From Amycolatopsis jiangsuensis (lineage in GTDB: Bacteria > Actinomycetota > Actinomycetes > Mycobacteriales > Pseudonocardiaceae): 64,000 nt of DNA. The number at the start of each line of letters is the position of its first letter. Positions within the stretch are counted from its first letter, which is position 1. The position numbers and the translations under genes are program-made. The notes beneath the pieces were generated by a model. The model made no database searches. It saw only the letters and a list, made by a program, of their open reading frames with translations, and was not told where the DNA came from. Positions 1-14,500 of this stretch are shown here, in pieces. The DNA lies in assembly GCF_014204865.1 (NCBI RefSeq), contig NZ_JACHMG010000001.1:3684501-3748500 (forward strand), in the 5' to 3' direction.

Positions 1-2516
1 GCCCGTCCGAGGTAGTCGAGCACTCCGTCCGGCCGCGCGATCGCCCGGTCGCCGCTGCGGTACAGCCGCGCACCGGGCGGGCCGAACGGATCGGCGACGA
101 ACCGCGTCGCGGTGAGCGCGGAACGGCCGAGGTAGCCGCGGGCGACGCCGGGGCCGCCGACGTAGATCTCACCGGGCACCCCCGGCGGCGCCGGCCGCAA
201 AGCGTGGTCCAGCAAGTACATCCGCAGGTCCGGGAGCGCCGTACCGATGCCCGACGGGTGGTCCGCGCGCAGCTCGGTGTGGCTCACGTGCACGGTGGTC
301 TCGGTGATCCCGTACATGTTGACCAGCGACGTCCCGGGGTGGCGAGCGAACCACGACCGCAGCACGGACTCGTCGAGCGCTTCACCACCGAAGATCACCT
401 GCCGCAGCGTGAGTCCCGGTTCAGGTTCCTCGTCGTCGGCACGGCACAGCGCGGCGAACGCGGAAGGCGTCTGGTTGAGCACTGTGACGCGTTCGCGGGC
501 GAGCAGGCCAAGCATCTCGCGCGGCGACCGGCGCGCTTCTGCCGGAACGACGACCAGACGGCCGCCGTGACACAGCGCACCCCAGATCTCCCACACCGAG
601 AAGTCGAAAGCCGTGGAGTGGAACCACGTCCACACGTCCTCCGGCCCGAAACGGAACAGCTCGCGCGTGGTGTCGAGCAGCCGCGTGACGTTGTGGTGCG
701 TGACGATCACGCCCTTCGGGCGCCCGGTCGAACCGGAGGTGTAGATGACGTAGGCCGCCTCTTCGGGATCGACGACGACATCCCCCCGCGCCGCTGCACC
801 GGCGTCAACCAGGACGCGGTCGACACCCGCGGGAAGCACGTGTTCGGTGGCTCGGTCGGTCACCACGGTCACCGGGCGCGCGTCATCCAGTGTCCCGGCG
901 ATGCGGTCGGCCGGGTAGTCCGGATCGATGGGCACGTACGCGGCACCAGCGCGAAGCACGGCGAGCAAGGCGACGATGGTGTTTACGCCACGGGGAAGGA
1001 TGACGCCGACGAAGTCCCCGCGTCCAGCACCGCGCCCGACGAGCACCGCGGCAAGCCGTCCGGAACGGTCGTCGAGTTCGGCATAGGTCAGGGACTGCTC
1101 GGAATCGGAGACCGCGATCGCGTCCGGCCGGCGAACGGCGTGCTCACGGATGCGTTCCGGCACTGTCCGCACGCGGTCGACGGCCACCGGCGTGCGGGGC
1201 AACTGGGCTCGTTCACCGTCGCTGAGCAGGTCGAACTCCGCGAGCGCCCGGTCCGGGCCGGCGGCGATCCGGGTGAGCAGCCGGACGAGCCGGTCCGCGA
1301 GCGTGGCCATCTGCCCGGCGGTGCGGCGATCGGGCAGGTAGAGCAGGCCCAGTTTCAGCCGGCGACCCGGCTGCACGATCAGGGTGACCGGGTAGTGCGT
1401 GGCGTCGCTGCCGGTGATCCCGGCGAGCCGGAGCCCGGCGGCGGCACCGGCGGTGTCGATCGAATCCGGGTCCACCGGGTAGTTCTCGATCACCACGAGC
1501 GTGTCGAACAGGGTTCCGGCGCCCGCGTCACGCTGGATCTCGGCCAGGCTGACGTGGTGGTGTTCGAGCAGCGTGTTCTGCTCGGCCTGCACCCGCCGCA
1601 GCAGCGTGGAAATCGGCTCGCCGGGCTGGAGCCGTACCCGCACCGGGACCGTGTTGACGAACAGCCCGATCATCGACTCGACCCCGGCCAGGTCGGTCGG
1701 ACGGCCGGACACCACCCCGCCGAACACCACGTCGGAGCGGTCGGTCGAGGCGCCGAGCAGCATCCCCCACGCGGTGTGGAGCAGGGTGCCGAGGGTGACG
1801 CCCTGCTGCCGGGCGAGCCGGGTGAGCGCCTCGGTCGTCGCGGTGTCCAGCTCGGTGTCGTATCGCCGCGGGTCCGAGTCCGGTTCCCCGTTGCCGCCCT
1901 CCGCCAGCAGAGTCGGACCGTCCACCCCGGTCAACGCGGTGCGCCAGGCTTTTCGGGCGGCGGCATTGTCCTGTTTGGTCAGCCATGCCAGGTAGTCGCG
2001 GTACGGGCGCGGGGTGGGCAAGGAATCCTCGTCACCGTAGAGCGCGAGCAGTTCACGCACCAGCAGCGGCACCGACCAGCCGTCCAGCAGCAGGTGATGA
2101 TGGGTCAGCAGCAGGCGATGCTCCTCGTCGGCCAGCCGGACGAGAGTGAACCGCAGCAACGGCGGTGTCCCCGGATCGAAGCGACGGCTGCGGTCCTCTT
2201 CGGACAGCCGGGGCAGCTCCTCCCGGCGTCCCCGCAGGTCGGTCTCGTGCCATTCCGGTTCCGCCTCGGCCGGCACGACCTGCACGATCTGGTCGATGCC
2301 CTCGTGCCAGAACGCCACCCGCAGGTTCGGATGCCGGCGCAGCAGCGCGGCAGCGGCCGCGCGCAGCCGGTCCGGATCCAGCCGTCCGCGCAGGTCGAGG
2401 GCGAGCTGCACGGTGTAGCGGTCGGGGCCGGCTTCGGAGTACATCGTGTGGAAGAGCAGGCCCTGCTGCAGGGGTGCGGCGGGCAGGACGTCCTCGATGC
2501 GCGACCGCGTCGTCAC
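1..2516 (-). CDS. Non-ribosomal peptide synthetase, module 6 (C-A...), cut by the left edge
   Basis: About 838 residues are visible; the rest lies beyond position 1. A condensation domain (about residues 8-430, active-site motif [10 protein letters not shown]) is followed by an adenylation domain from about residue 450 ([12 protein letters not shown] core; the frame ends just after the YRSGD core). The GTG start at 2516 overlaps the upstream synthetase stop as GTGA, so the two are translationally coupled and should act in series. Read by eye, the ten-residue specificity code is D-F-W-N-I-G-M-V-H-K, which is the classic threonine code. The preceding module ends in an epimerisation domain, so this C domain should accept a D-configured donor. 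How the chain is extended or released cannot be seen. Confidence 0.93.
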   Translation of the reverse strand, partial: MTTRSRIEDVLPAAPLQQGLLFHTMYSEAGPDRYTVQLALDLRGRLDPDRLRAAAAALLRRHPNLRVAFWHEGIDQIVQVVPAEAEPEWHETDLRGRREELPRLSEEDRSRRFDPGTPPLLRFTLVRLADEEHRLLLTHHHLLLDGWSVPLLVRELLALYGDEDSLPTPRPYRDYLAWLTKQDNAAARKAWRTALTGVDGPTLLAEGGNGEPDSDPRRYDTELDTATTEALTRLARQQGVTLGTLLHTAWGMLLGASTDRSDVVFGGVVSGRPTDLAGVESMIGLFVNTVPVRVRLQPGEPISTLLRRVQAEQNTLLEHHHVSLAEIQRDAGAGTLFDTLVVIENYPVDPDSIDTAGAAAGLRLAGITGSDATHYPVTLIVQPGRRLKLGLLYLPDRRTAGQMATLADRLVRLLTRIAAGPDRALAEFDLLSDGERAQLPRTPVAVDRVRTVPERIREHAVRRPDAIAVSDSEQSLTYAELDDRSGRLAAVLVGRGAGRGDFVGVILPRGVNTIVALLAVLRAGAAYVPIDPDYPADRIAGTLDDARPVTVVTDRATEHVLPAGVDRVLVDAGAAARGDVVVDPEEAAYVIYTSGSTGRPKGVIVTHHNVTRLLDTTRELFRFGPEDVWTWFHSTAFDFSVWEIWGALCHGGRLVVVPAEARRSPREMLGLLARERVTVLNQTPSAFAALCRADDEEPEPGLTLRQVIFGGEALDESVLRSWFARHPGTSLVNMYGITETTVHVSHTELRADHPSGIGTALPDLRMYLLDHALRPAPPGVPGEIYVGGPGVARGYLGRSALTATRFVADPFGPPGARLYRSGDRAIARPDGVLDYLGR

Positions 2517-5500
2517 CGGGTCCTCCAAGTCGTTTCGAGCAGATCGATCTGGTCCTGGCTCAGCGAAACCAACGGAAGGTCGGACGGGGTGTGGCCACCC
2601 GCGTCGTCACCCGCCGCATGGGCGGCGAAGCCGTCGAGTGCGCCGAACCAGCGGTCGGTGAGCGCGCCGAGTTCGTCCTCGCTCCACAACTCGGGCGCGT
2701 ACACCCAGTGCAGGGCGAGTTCCGGTCCGGGAACCACCGACAGGTTCACGGTCAGCCCGTTCGCCAATGCCAGTCCGGGATCCGCGGTACCGCCGAGCCC
2801 GGCCGACAACGGCGCCCACGGCTCGTCCGCCGTCGCCGCCGTGTCCGTCCGGCCCAGGTAGTTGAACGCGAGCCCGGCAGCGGGCAACCGGCTCAGCGCC
2901 CCGGAGGTCCGCGGGTTGAGGTACCGCAGCAGGCCGTAGCCGATCCCGTCCCCGGGAACCGCGCGGACGGTCTCCTTCACCCGCTTCAACGCCTGCCCGG
3001 CATCGGGCCCGCCGTTCCGTGCGGCAGACACGTCGAGCCCGGCGAGGTCGAACCGGACCGGGTGCGCGGTGGTGAACCAGCCGATGGTGCGGGACAGATC
3101 CACATCCAGCTCGTCGACCCGGCCGTGGCCTTCGACCTCCACCACCACGGACTCCGTGCCGAGCGCGAGTACGAGCCCGGCGAGCAGCACCTCGTGCACG
3201 CGTGCGTGGAAGGCCTCGGTGACGGCACCCAGCACCGGTTCGGTGCGCGCCGAGGACAGGGTGCGGGTCAGCGTCCGCGCGGCGCCCATGGTGTCGCGGT
3301 GCGGATCGAGGCGCTTCGGATCGTTGCCACGCAAGGTGGTCGTCCAGTGATCCAGTTCTCCGGACCGCCGGGTGGCTTCCGTGGTGAGCAAGCCCGCCCA
3401 GCGCCGCCACGACGTCGGCACCGGATCGAGCACCGGCGAACGCCCGTCGCGCACCGCTGTCCAGGCGGCGGCGAGGTCGCCGAGCAGGATCCGCCACGAC
3501 ACCGCGTCGGCCACCAGATGGTGCAGGACGATCAGCAGCCGGTCGTCGCCGAGGCGGGTGAAACGGGCGAGCACACCGCCCGCGGGATCGAGCCGGGCAG
3601 CCGCCCGTTCCACCTCGACCGCTGGATCATCCGGAATGGACACTTCCTCGAGCAGGCCTTCGGCCAGCCCGTCACGCGCCGGATCGATGCGAAGCATGCC
3701 AACGGCGAGCCGGGCCCGGAGGACGTCGTGTCGCTCCAGCACGGACTGCAGCACCGCGACCAGTCCACCGTGGTCGATCTCGCTGGGTAAGCGCACGAGC
3801 ATCGACTGACAGAACCGGGTGATCGGACCGCCGCGATCGAGCAGCCGCCGCATGATCGGGGTCAGCGGGGCCGACCCGACCGCTTCCCGGTCGTCGGCCT
3901 GCGCCCCGGCGGTGGCGGTGGCCACAGCGGCGAGCTCCGCGGGAGTGGCACGTTCGAACACCTGCCGCGGCGTGATGCGGAGCCCGGCCGCGCGGGCGCG
4001 GGCGACCAGCTGGATGGCCAGGATGCTGTCGCCGCCGAGCGTCACGAACCCGTCGTGCACGCCGGCACCCGGAACCTTGAGCAGATCCGCGAAGAGCTCC
4101 GTCAGCACGCGTTCCCGTTCGTCCCTCGGCAACGCACCGCCGGCCGACTGCTCGGGCTCGGGCAGGCTCGCGACGTCGAGTTTGCCGTTCGGTGTCACCG
4201 GAAGCTCGGGCAGCTCGCTGAACACCGCGGGCACGAGGTAAGCAGGCAGCCGGGCGGCGAGGTGTTCGCGCAGTTCGACGGCGTCCAGTGCGCCCACCGG
4301 CACGACATAGGCGACCAGCCTGCGTACGCCGGGCACGTCCTCACGAGGCACGACCGCGCATCGGGCCACCGCGGGGTGTTCGCCGAGGACGGCTTCCACC
4401 TCGCCGGGCTCGATCCGGAATCCGCGGATCTTGACCTGTCGGTCGGCGCGGCCGAGGAATTCCAGCCGGCCGTCAGTGTTTCGCCGGGCAAGATCGCCGG
4501 TGCGATAGAGGCGAGTGCCGCCCGGCGCGGCCACGAACCGTTCCGCGGTCAGGCCCGGGCGCCCGAGGTATCCGCGGGCCAGCTGCGCGCCGCCGAGGTA
4601 GATCTCCCCAGGAACACCGTCCGGCACCGGCCGCAGACCGGAGTCGAGCAGCAGCACCCGCACGTTCGGCACCGGACCGCCCAGCACCGGTTCCGGCCCG
4701 TCGACCTGTGCACTGAGGGCGTCCACAGTGGATTCAGCCGGCCCGTACAGGTTCAAGCCGACAGTGTCGGACGCCGCGACCCGGTCCCACATCGCCGGCG
4801 GAAGCGCCTCGCCACCGAAGGCGATCAAGGCCGGCGGATGCGATCCGTCGAGCAAACCCTGGTCCAGCAACGGTTCCGCTTGCGAGGGCGTCGCCTGGAA
4901 CACGTCGATGCGCTGTTCGGCGAAGGTGGCCGCGAGCAGTTCGGGGTCGCGCCGCTCGGCTTCGCCGATCAGGTGCAGTTCGTGCCCCGCGAGCATCCAC
5001 AGCAGCGGGTTCAGCGCGGCGTCGAAGGAGAACGACGCCAGATGCGCGACCCGCAACCGCGTGGCCCCGGCATGGGCGAACAACGTCCGGTGATGGCCGG
5101 CGTACAGATTCGCCAGCGCACCGACGGACACCGCGACACCCTTGGGACGTCCGGTCGAACCCGAGGTGTAGACGACGTAAGCCAACGCGTCCGAAGGTGG
5201 CGCTGTTGCGTCCGGGAACGCCTGCGCTTGCTCGTCGCCGGACATCCGCAGCACCGGAACCGTCGACGGCACCGTGGTTTCCGCCGTGGTCACCACGAGG
5301 AGGGGAGCGGCGTCGGCGAGCATGTACTCGATGCGTTCGGCCGGATAATCCGGATCGACCGGTACGAAGGCCGCACCCGTCATCGCCACCGCGAACACCG
5401 CGGTCACGTAATCCGCCGTACGCGGCAACAGCAATGCGACGAGGCGTTCCGGCCCGGCACCCTGCTCGGCGAGCCGGGCTGCCAAGGTCCGCGCCCGCTG

Positions 5501-8500
5501 GTTCAGGTCCGAGTAGGTCAGCCGTTGCGCACCAGCGACGAGCGCGACGACGTCCGGCTGGGCGCGAACACGTTCGGCGAGCAACTGCGCCAAGCCGGAC
5601 CGCGGCACGACCAGCTCCGGTCCGCGCGACTCGGCGGGCGCGTCGAGCACGACCTCCCGCACTGGCTGCCCGGCGGTGAACTGCGCCAACACGGATCGCA
5701 GGCTGTCGCCGATGAGCCGCGCCTGTTCCTGCGGGATCAGGTCGAGCCGGTGTTTCACCAGGATCCGCAGCCCGCCGCCGCTGGGCGCGACGAGCACGCT
5801 GACCGGGTAGTGCGTGGCGTCCTGGCCGGTCACACCGGACACCGACAGCCCGGCCACCTTGCGTCCGGCCGCCGGATCGACCGGGTAGTTCTCGACCACG
5901 AGCAAGGTGTCGAACAGCTCGCCGGCCCCGGCCGCACGCTGGATCTCACCGAGACCGAGGTGCTGGTGTGCGAGCAGCCCGGCCTGTTCGTGGTGCACCC
6001 GGGCGAGCAGCCCGGCGACGTCGCCGATCTCCCCGAGCCGGATCCGCACCGGCACCGTGGTGACGAACAACCCGACCATCGCTTCGACCCCGGCGAGTTC
6101 ACCGGGCCGTCCGGACACGACCGTGCCGAACACGACGTCGGTGGTCCCGGTCAGCCTGCCCAGCGTCAGCGCCCAGGCGGTCTGCAGCACGGTGCCGAGG
6201 GTGACCCCGCACTCGCGGGCGAGGGCAGTGAGCCCCGCGGCGTCCGGGATGCTCAGCTCGGTCTCCGCGGGCACCTCCGGCGGCCGGGCCGGGTCCGGCG
6301 CGGCCAGCAGGGTCGGCGCCGGCAGGTCCGCAAGCTCTTGCGTCCAGGCTTTCCGTGCTGCCTCGGCGTCCTGGCCGGCCAGCCAGCGGAGGTAATCGTG
6401 ATAGGGCCGGCGCGGCGGAACCGGCTCGCCGGCGTACCGGCTGAGCAGCTCGCCCACGAGCAGTGGATTGGACCAGCCATCGGTGATCAAGTGGTGGCTG
6501 GTCAGTACGAGCCGGTGTTCGCCGGGACCGAGCCGGACGAGCAGGAACCGCAGCAGCGGCCCGGTACCCAGGTCGAACCGCTCCGCGCGGTCCGCGGCGA
6601 GCAGCTGGTCCAGCTCCGCCTCGGTCGCGGTCGTGCTCCGCCAGCCGGGATCGAGCCGTGGCGGGATCACCGCCACCGTCGTGCCCGAGCCGAGCTGCCG
6701 GAAGGTCGTCCGCAACGCCGGGTGCGCAGCGGTCAGCTCCCGTGCCGCCGCGTGCAGCCGCGCCGCGTCGACCGGACCGCTCAGCGACAAGACCAGCTGC
6801 ACGGTGTAGACGTCGGGCGCGACAGCGTCGTCACCGTCGAACAGGGCATGGAACAACAGCCCGCGCTGCAACGGCGTCAGCGGCCACACCTCGGCTCGCT
6901 CCGGAACGACCGGGTGCAGCTCTTGTGCTTCTCCGTCGGTCAGCTCGACGAGTGGGAAGTCGGCCGGGCCACGGCGGCCAGGTGTGTCCGCCAGCTCGGC
7001 GAGCGCCGTGAACCAGCCGTCGGCCAGGCGCGCGACCTCGGCTTCGGTCAGCACGCCGCTCGGGAACGACCACCGGACCTTCAGCACCGACCCCTCGGCG
7101 GTGTCCACTGTGGACGCATTGATGTCGAGTACGGCAGCGGCGGCCAGGCTTTCCGGTACCCCGTCCCCTGCCCCGGGTTCCGGCGCGGGCGACCAGTCGG
7201 CCCCGGTCCCGCCGCCGACGCGGCCGAGGTAGTTGAACGAGATCTGCGGTGTGCTCGCCAGTCCTGGTTCACGGTGCAGGTACCGCAGTACGCCGAAGCC
7301 GGTGCCACCGTTCGGGACCGCCCGCAGCCGCGTCTTGACCTGGTCGACCACCTGGGCGACGTCCGTCGCACCGGCCAGGTCGAAGGTCACCGGGTGCAGG
7401 CTGGTGAACCAGCCGGCCGTCCGGGTCAGGTCGAGGTCGCCGTCGCGCCCGTGCCCCTCGACCGCGATCCGGACCGGCTGGTCACCGGCCCGCCAGCGCG
7501 TGACGGCAAGGGCGAGCGCGGACAACAGCACCTCCGGCAACCGTGCGTGCCAGGCCGCCGGAACGGTCGTCAGGACTTCCGTCGTCCGTTCGGTCGGCAG
7601 CTCACGCCACAGGTGCTCGACCGTGGCGGTCGTGTCGCGGACCGGATCGAGCATCCGACTGCCCAGTGGCTCTTCCGGCCCGACCTGGTCGAGCCAGAAC
7701 GGCAGTTCCCCGGAAAAGTCCCGCTGCCGCAGGGATTCTGACCATTCTCGGTAGGACACCGGCACCGGGGCGAGGGCCCGCAATTCGGCCGCTTCCGCGA
7801 GGTCACCCAGCAGCACCCGCCAGGAAACCCCGTCCACGACCAGGTGGTGCGCGACGATGAGCAGTCGCCCCGGCTCGCCGCCGCGATCCAGCCACGTAAA
7901 CCGCACCATCGCACCCGCTGCGGGGTCCAATTCGGACAGTGCGGTGCGGTGTTCGGCCGCGACCAGTTCCGTCAGGTCCGCACTGGTGGCATCGACCCTG
8001 CGGAGTGCCGGCTCAGCGGTGTCCGGGACCACCAGCGTTCCGTCGTCGCCGAGCCGGGCGCGGAGCAGGTCGTGTCGCACGAGCAGCGCGGACAACAGCT
8101 CCCGCAGCCGGTCGAGAGTCAGGCCAGCCGGGGTGTAGGCCACGGCGTGCTGAGCGAAGGAACGGGAGTCACCGCCACGTTCCGCCAGCCACCGGCCCAT
8201 CGGCGTCGCGGGAACGACGCCGGTTCCGCTTCCGCCGGTGCGCACGACCTCCACCGGGGTGGCCGCGGCGGCCAGCTCCGCCATCGTGGCGTGGTCGAAC
8301 ACGTCCCGTGGCCGCACCGACAGTCCCGCCGCCCGGGCCCGGCTGACCAGCTGGATCGAGACGATGCTGTCGCCGCCGAGGCTGAAGAAGTTGTCGTCGA
8401 GACCGACGCTGTCCAGTCCGAGCAGCTCGGCCACGATGGCGGTCAGCGTCTTCTCGGCAGCCGAAACCGGCGCCCGGTAACCGGTCCCGGTGCGCGCCGG

Positions 8501-11500
8501 CGCCGGCAACGCGGAGCGATCCAGCTTGCCCGTCGGACCGAGTGGCAGCTCCGGCAGCACGAGCACGACGGACGGCACCAGGTAGTCCGGCAGCACGGCC
8601 GCCGCCTGCGCCCGCACAGCGTCTTCGTCCAGCCGCGACCGCGGCTGCGGGACGACATAGCCGACCAGCCGTTCCTCCCGCACGACGACGGCGCTGGTCG
8701 CCACCCCCGGCAGGGTCCGAAGGACCGCTTCGACCTCACCGGGTTCGATCCGGAACCCCCGCAGCTTCACCTGGTCGTCGGAGCGGCCGAGGAAGTCCAG
8801 CTGCCCGTCCGCCCGCCAGCGCACGACGTCGCCGGTCCGGTACATCCGCCCGCCGCGGAACGGATCCGCGACGAACCGTTCCGCCGTCAGCCCCGGCCGG
8901 CCGAGGTATCCCCGCGCCAGCCGGGAACCACCGAGGTACAGCTCACCGGTGACGCCAGGGGGCACCGGCGCGAGCCCGGCGTCGAGCACGTAGACGGTGG
9001 TTCCACCGATCGGCCGGCCGATGGACGGCTCGGCATCGTGCGCGTCCGGCGCCTGCCACGCCGTGGCGTAGACCGTCGCTTCGGTGGGCCCGTACGCGTT
9101 CAGCACTTCCGCGCCGGGCAACGTCTCGCGGATCTTTCGCAGCAATCCCGCGGACAACGCCTCGCCCGCGGGTACCACCAGCCCGGTTTCCAGCCGCAGG
9201 TCCGAGGTACTGACGAGCGCGTCCAGCACGGACGGCACGCCGCTGATCGCGCTGGGTGCCCAGTCGCGGTCCGGGCTCCGGGCCGGTTCCAGCAGGTCGG
9301 TGGTCAGCTCCAGCGTGCCGCCGCTCAACAGTGGCGCAAAGATTTCGAACACGGACACGTCGAAGTTCAGCGACGTCGTCGCAAGGACGCTCCGAAGCGC
9401 CGTCGCGCCGAGTTCGGCCTGCGCCCAGGCGGCGAGCCCGACCACCGCGGACTGCGGCACCACGACGCCCTTCGGCCGACCGGTCGAACCGGACGTGTAG
9501 ATCGCGTACGCCGGATGCTGCGGTGAAACCGGGACGTCGAGGTCGTCGTCCGGACCGGACTCATCGGCCGGCCGCAGGACCGGGCAGCCGGGTGGCAACG
9601 GCGGGTCTGCACGGTCGGTGAGCACCAGGACCGGCTCGGCGTCCTCGATCATGAACGCCAGTCGCTGCACCGGATACGCCGGGTCGAGCGGCAGGTACGC
9701 GGCGCCCGACTTGAGCACGGCGAGGAGCGCGACGACCAGGCCCGGCGTGCGGTCGAGGCACAGCCCGACAAAGCGTTCCGGCCTGGCGCCGTGGCGGATC
9801 AGGACCCGCGCGAGCCGGTTCGCGCGGGCGTTGAGTTCGCCGTAGGTCAGTGCCGCCGTCGAGGACGTCGCGAACCGGACTGCTGGGGCGTCCGGCTGCC
9901 GCGCGGCCACCCGTTGGAAGACGTCGGCGATGGACTCGTGCGCGGGCTCGTCAGTGCTTCCGGCCCAGGAACCGAGGATTTTCCGACGTTCGTCGGCGGT
10001 CAGCAGGTCGAACCGGGACAAAGGCGCGTCCGGTTCGGCGAGCATCGCGGCGAGCAGCGATTGCCAGCGTCCGGCGAGCTGTGCAGCCGTACCCGAGACG
10101 AACAGATCGGCGTCGGCGACCACTGCACCGTGGATTCCGTCGCCGTCGTCGACCACGGCGAAGGTGAGGTCGAACTTCGTCGTGCCGGTGTCGATCAGGT
10201 CCAGCTCCGCGGTCAGACCGGGCAGCTCGATCCGGCGGGAATCCCGGCGCTGGTAGGAAACCAGTACCTGGAACAGCGGATGCCGGGACCGCGACCGCAC
10301 CGGACGCAGCTCGTCGACCAGCTGCTCGAACGGCACCGCGGAGTGCTCCAGCGCGTCCAGCACGCTGCGGCGGGCCCGGTCGGCCAGTTCGGTCAGGCCG
10401 GGATCGCCGCTGAGGTCGTTGCGCAGCACCAGAGTGTTGACGAAGAAGCCGACCAGCTCTCCCAGCGCGTCCTCGTCACGGCCCGCGACCGGGGTGCCGA
10501 TCGGCACGTCCGGACCGGCCCCGAGCTTCGCCAGCAACGCCGCCACGATCGACTGACACACCATGAACACACTCGTGCCGGTCTGCTCGGCGAATTCCCG
10601 CACCTGTCCGGAGAGTTCCGATGGCAGCCGGAATTCCGCCGTCTCCCCGCGGTAACCGGGAGTGTCCGGCCGGGACCGCGAGTACGGCAGATTCAGCTCC
10701 TCGGGCAACCCCGCCAGGCGCGCACGCCAGTAGTCGACCTCCGTCGACAGCGTGCTGCCGGGATCCGCCGGGTCACCCAGGAGATTCCGTTGCCAGATCG
10801 CGTAGTCCGCGTACTGCACGGGCAGCGGCACCCACTCCGGAGCCGAACCGGCCAGCCGTGCCCGGTAGGCAGTGGCGAGATCGTCGGCCAGCGGGCGCAA
10901 GGACCACTCGTCCGCGGCGATGTGGTGCACGACGAGGAGCAAGGTGTGCTCGTCCGGACCGGCCTGGACGAGATGGGCCCGGACAGGCGGCCCGTCGTTC
11001 AGCGGAACCGGTGTCCGCGCGGCCGGCGCCAGGTCGTCCGAGTCGGACAGTCCGAGGTGGACATCGGACAGTACGTGCTGCCTCGGTACACCCCCCTCCT
11101 CGGGAAACACCGTGCGCAGGCTTTCGTGGCGCTGCAAGACGTCGTTCAGCGCCGCGGTCAGGGCGGAGCGGTCGAGGTCACCGGAAAGCCGGAGCACCAC
11201 GGGCACGTTGTAGGCCGGATTGTCGCCTTCCAACTGGTGCAGGAACCACAAACGCTGCTGGGCGAACGACAACGGGACCGCTGTTGGACGCGGGACGGCG
11301 ACCAACTCCGGACGTCGCGAACCACCATTGACGCGGAGGGCGAGGGCACGGGCCGTCGGTGCCTCGAACACCGCGCGGACGTTGAGCTCGGCCCCGGTCG
11401 CCGCGCGGATCCGCGAGACCAGACGGATGGCCAGCAGGGAATGCCCGCCGAGGGCGAAGAAGTCGTCGTCGACACCGACTTCCGGGATTTCCAGCAGGTC

Positions 11501-14500
11501 CGCGAGCAACCGGCACAGAAGTTTCTCGCCGTCCGTGCTTGCAGCCGCGGACCGGGCGGGTGTGGCGGACGGGTCGGGCAACGCCGAACGATCGAGCTTT
11601 CCGTTACCGGTCAACGGGAACGTCTCCAGCGGGACGAACGCCTCGGGCACCAGGTGCGGGGGCAGCAGGGCACGGGCGTGTTCGGCGATCGCTTCGACGG
11701 ACGCTGTTCCGGTCACGTAGGCCACCAGCCGGTCCGGCCGGGCCAGCACCACCGCGCCGGTCACCTCGGGATGGTCCGCCAGCACCGTCTCGACCTCACC
11801 GGGTTCGATGCGGTAGCCGCGGATCTTGACCTGGGCGTCCGCCCGGCCCACGAAGACCAGCGTCCCGTCCGTGCGACGGCGCGCGAGATCCCCGGTCCGG
11901 TAGCACCGTGCACCGGGTTCGCCGAACGGGTCGGCGACGAATCGTTCAGCGGTCAGCCCGGGCTGTCCGAGGTAGCCGCGGGCCAGCCCGGCGCCGGCCA
12001 AATACAACTCACCCGTCACGCCGTCGGGCACCGGCTGCAGGGTCGCGTCCAGCAGGTACGCGCTCATCCCGTCGAGAGCGGTGCCGATCGGGCTCACCGC
12101 GGACGGTACCTGCGTCATCGCGTGCGCGGTGGCGAACGTCGTGGTCTCCGTCGGGCCGTAACCGTTCACGACCGTCGGCACGGTCTTCAGCACCTCGCGT
12201 ACCGCGGCGGGCGGTACGACGTCTCCGCCGGTCCACACTTCACGCAAGCCCTGCAAGGCTTCCGGCATCTCTTCGGCGACCACAGTGAACAGTCCGGCGG
12301 TCAGCCACAGCGCGGTGACGCCGCGGCGCACGATCAGGTCCCGCAACGCCGGTGGGTCGAGACGGCCGTCCGGCGCGATCACGACCTGACCTCCCGACAG
12401 CAACGGAACCCACAGCTCATAAGTCGCCGCGTCGAACGAATACGGCGAATGCAGCAGCACGCGTTCGTGCGCGCTGGTGGAGAACCGGCGGTCCGTCGCC
12501 AACGCACTGATGTCCCGCCCGGTCACCGCGACGCCCTTGGGCACACCGGTGGACCCGGAAGTGAACATGACATAAGCGAGCCGGGCCGGGTCCGGCTCCG
12601 GCAGCTCACCGGAGGATCCGGGCTCATCGACCCGCACCACCGTGCCGGCGCCGGGTACCTCGTGGTCCGCGAGCACCAGTACGGCCTTGGCGGACCGCAG
12701 CAACTCCGCCGTGCGAGCGGCGGGCTGTCCGGCCTGCAACGGCAGGTACGCCGCTCCGGCACGCAGTACGGCCAACGTCGCGACGACGAGGTCCACGCTG
12801 CGCGGCAAAGCCAACGCCACCACCGTTTCCGGCTTGGCGCCTGCCGCGGACAACCGCCTTGCCAGCGTCGTCACCCGGGCGTCCAAGTCCGCATAGGACA
12901 CCGTGAGTTCGTCCTGTACCAAGGCAATCGCATCCGGCGTGCGCGCGACCTGGGCGCGGAACAACTCGTCCGGCGCGAGGAGCGAGCCCGGCTCGGTTCG
13001 CACCGGAAGCGCGTCGAGGGCGACCAGCGGGATCGAGCCGATCCGGACATCCGGTTCGGCGACGGCCAGTTCGAGGAACCGGGCCAGATACGCGCCGAGC
13101 CGTTCGATGTCGGCCGGGTCGAACAACGCGGTGCGGTAGTTGACGGTGATCCCGGCGTCGGTGCACACGAGCGTCAGGTCGAACTTCGCGGTCGCGGTAC
13201 GCAGCGGGAACGGCTCCGCGACCAGCTCTCCCCACGCAGGCGGGCTCACCGCGTCCCGGTGCACGAGCAGCACCCGGGGCACCGGCGCGGCCGGATCCGC
13301 GCGACGCAGGCCGAGCGTGTCGATCAGGTGGTCCAGCGGGACGTCCTGGTGCGTGTAGGCGGCCAGGTCGGTGTCGCGGACCCGGCTCAGCAGTTCACCG
13401 AAAGCCGGGTTTCCGGTGACGTCCGTACGCACCAGCAGCGTGGTGACGAAGAACCCGACCAGCCCGTCGAGCGCGGGGTCGGAACGGCCCGCGGTGACGG
13501 TGCCGAGCGGCAGGTCCGTCCCGGCGCCCAGCCGCGAGAGCACGGCGGCGGTCGCGGCCCGCTGCACCATGAACGGCGTGGTCGAGGTCGCGGCTGCCAG
13601 CCGCCGGACACCTCGGGTGGCCGCCGCGGACAGCACCACGTCGTGGTACCCGCCCTCGTTCCCGACCCCGGTACCGTGCTGGGCGAACGGCAGATCGTGG
13701 TCCACCGGCAGGTCGGCCAGCACGCGTTCCCAGTGGCCGGTCTGGCTTTCCAGCACCTCGTCGAGCACGTCGCGGTGCCAGAGCGCGTAATCTGCGTACT
13801 GGACCGGCAGCGGCACCCAGTCCGGCGCATGACCGTCCACACGCGACGAGTACGCGCGCGCGAGGTCACCCAGCAGCGGCCCCATCGACCACTCGTCGCA
13901 CGCGATGTGATGCACGACGATCAGGAGCAGGTGTTCCGACCCACGCTCCCACAGCCGGATTCGGAGCGGCAGCTCGGTTTCCAGGTCGAACCGGCGTGCG
14001 GCGGCCGTTTCCGGGGACACGTCCGGCTCGGCGAAACACTGGTCGGCATCCCCGGACGGAAGTACCTGCTGGTAGGGGACTCCGTCACGGGTCGGGTAGA
14101 TCGTACGCAGAATCTCGTGCCGTTCGAGCACGTCCGCGACCGCGGCCCGGAGCGCGTTCTCGTCAAGCCGGCCACGCAGCCGGATGCCCACCGGCACGTT
14201 GTACGCCGCCCCGCCGTCCAGCCGGTCGGCGAGCCAAAGCCGTTGCTGCGCCGGAGACAGCGGGACTTCCGGAGGACGCTCTGCCGGGCGCAGGGGGGTG
14301 CGCGTCGCGGCAGTCCGCTGGGCCGCGGCGAGATCACGGACGGTCGGCGAGGCGAACACATCCCGCAGCGCGATCTCGACACCCAGTTCGGCGCGCGCCT
14401 TGGTGATCAGCTTCATGGCGAGCAGGGAATGCCCGCCCAGCGCGAAGAAGTCGTCGTCGATGCCGACTCCGGGCACACCCAGTACTTCGCCGGTGACGCG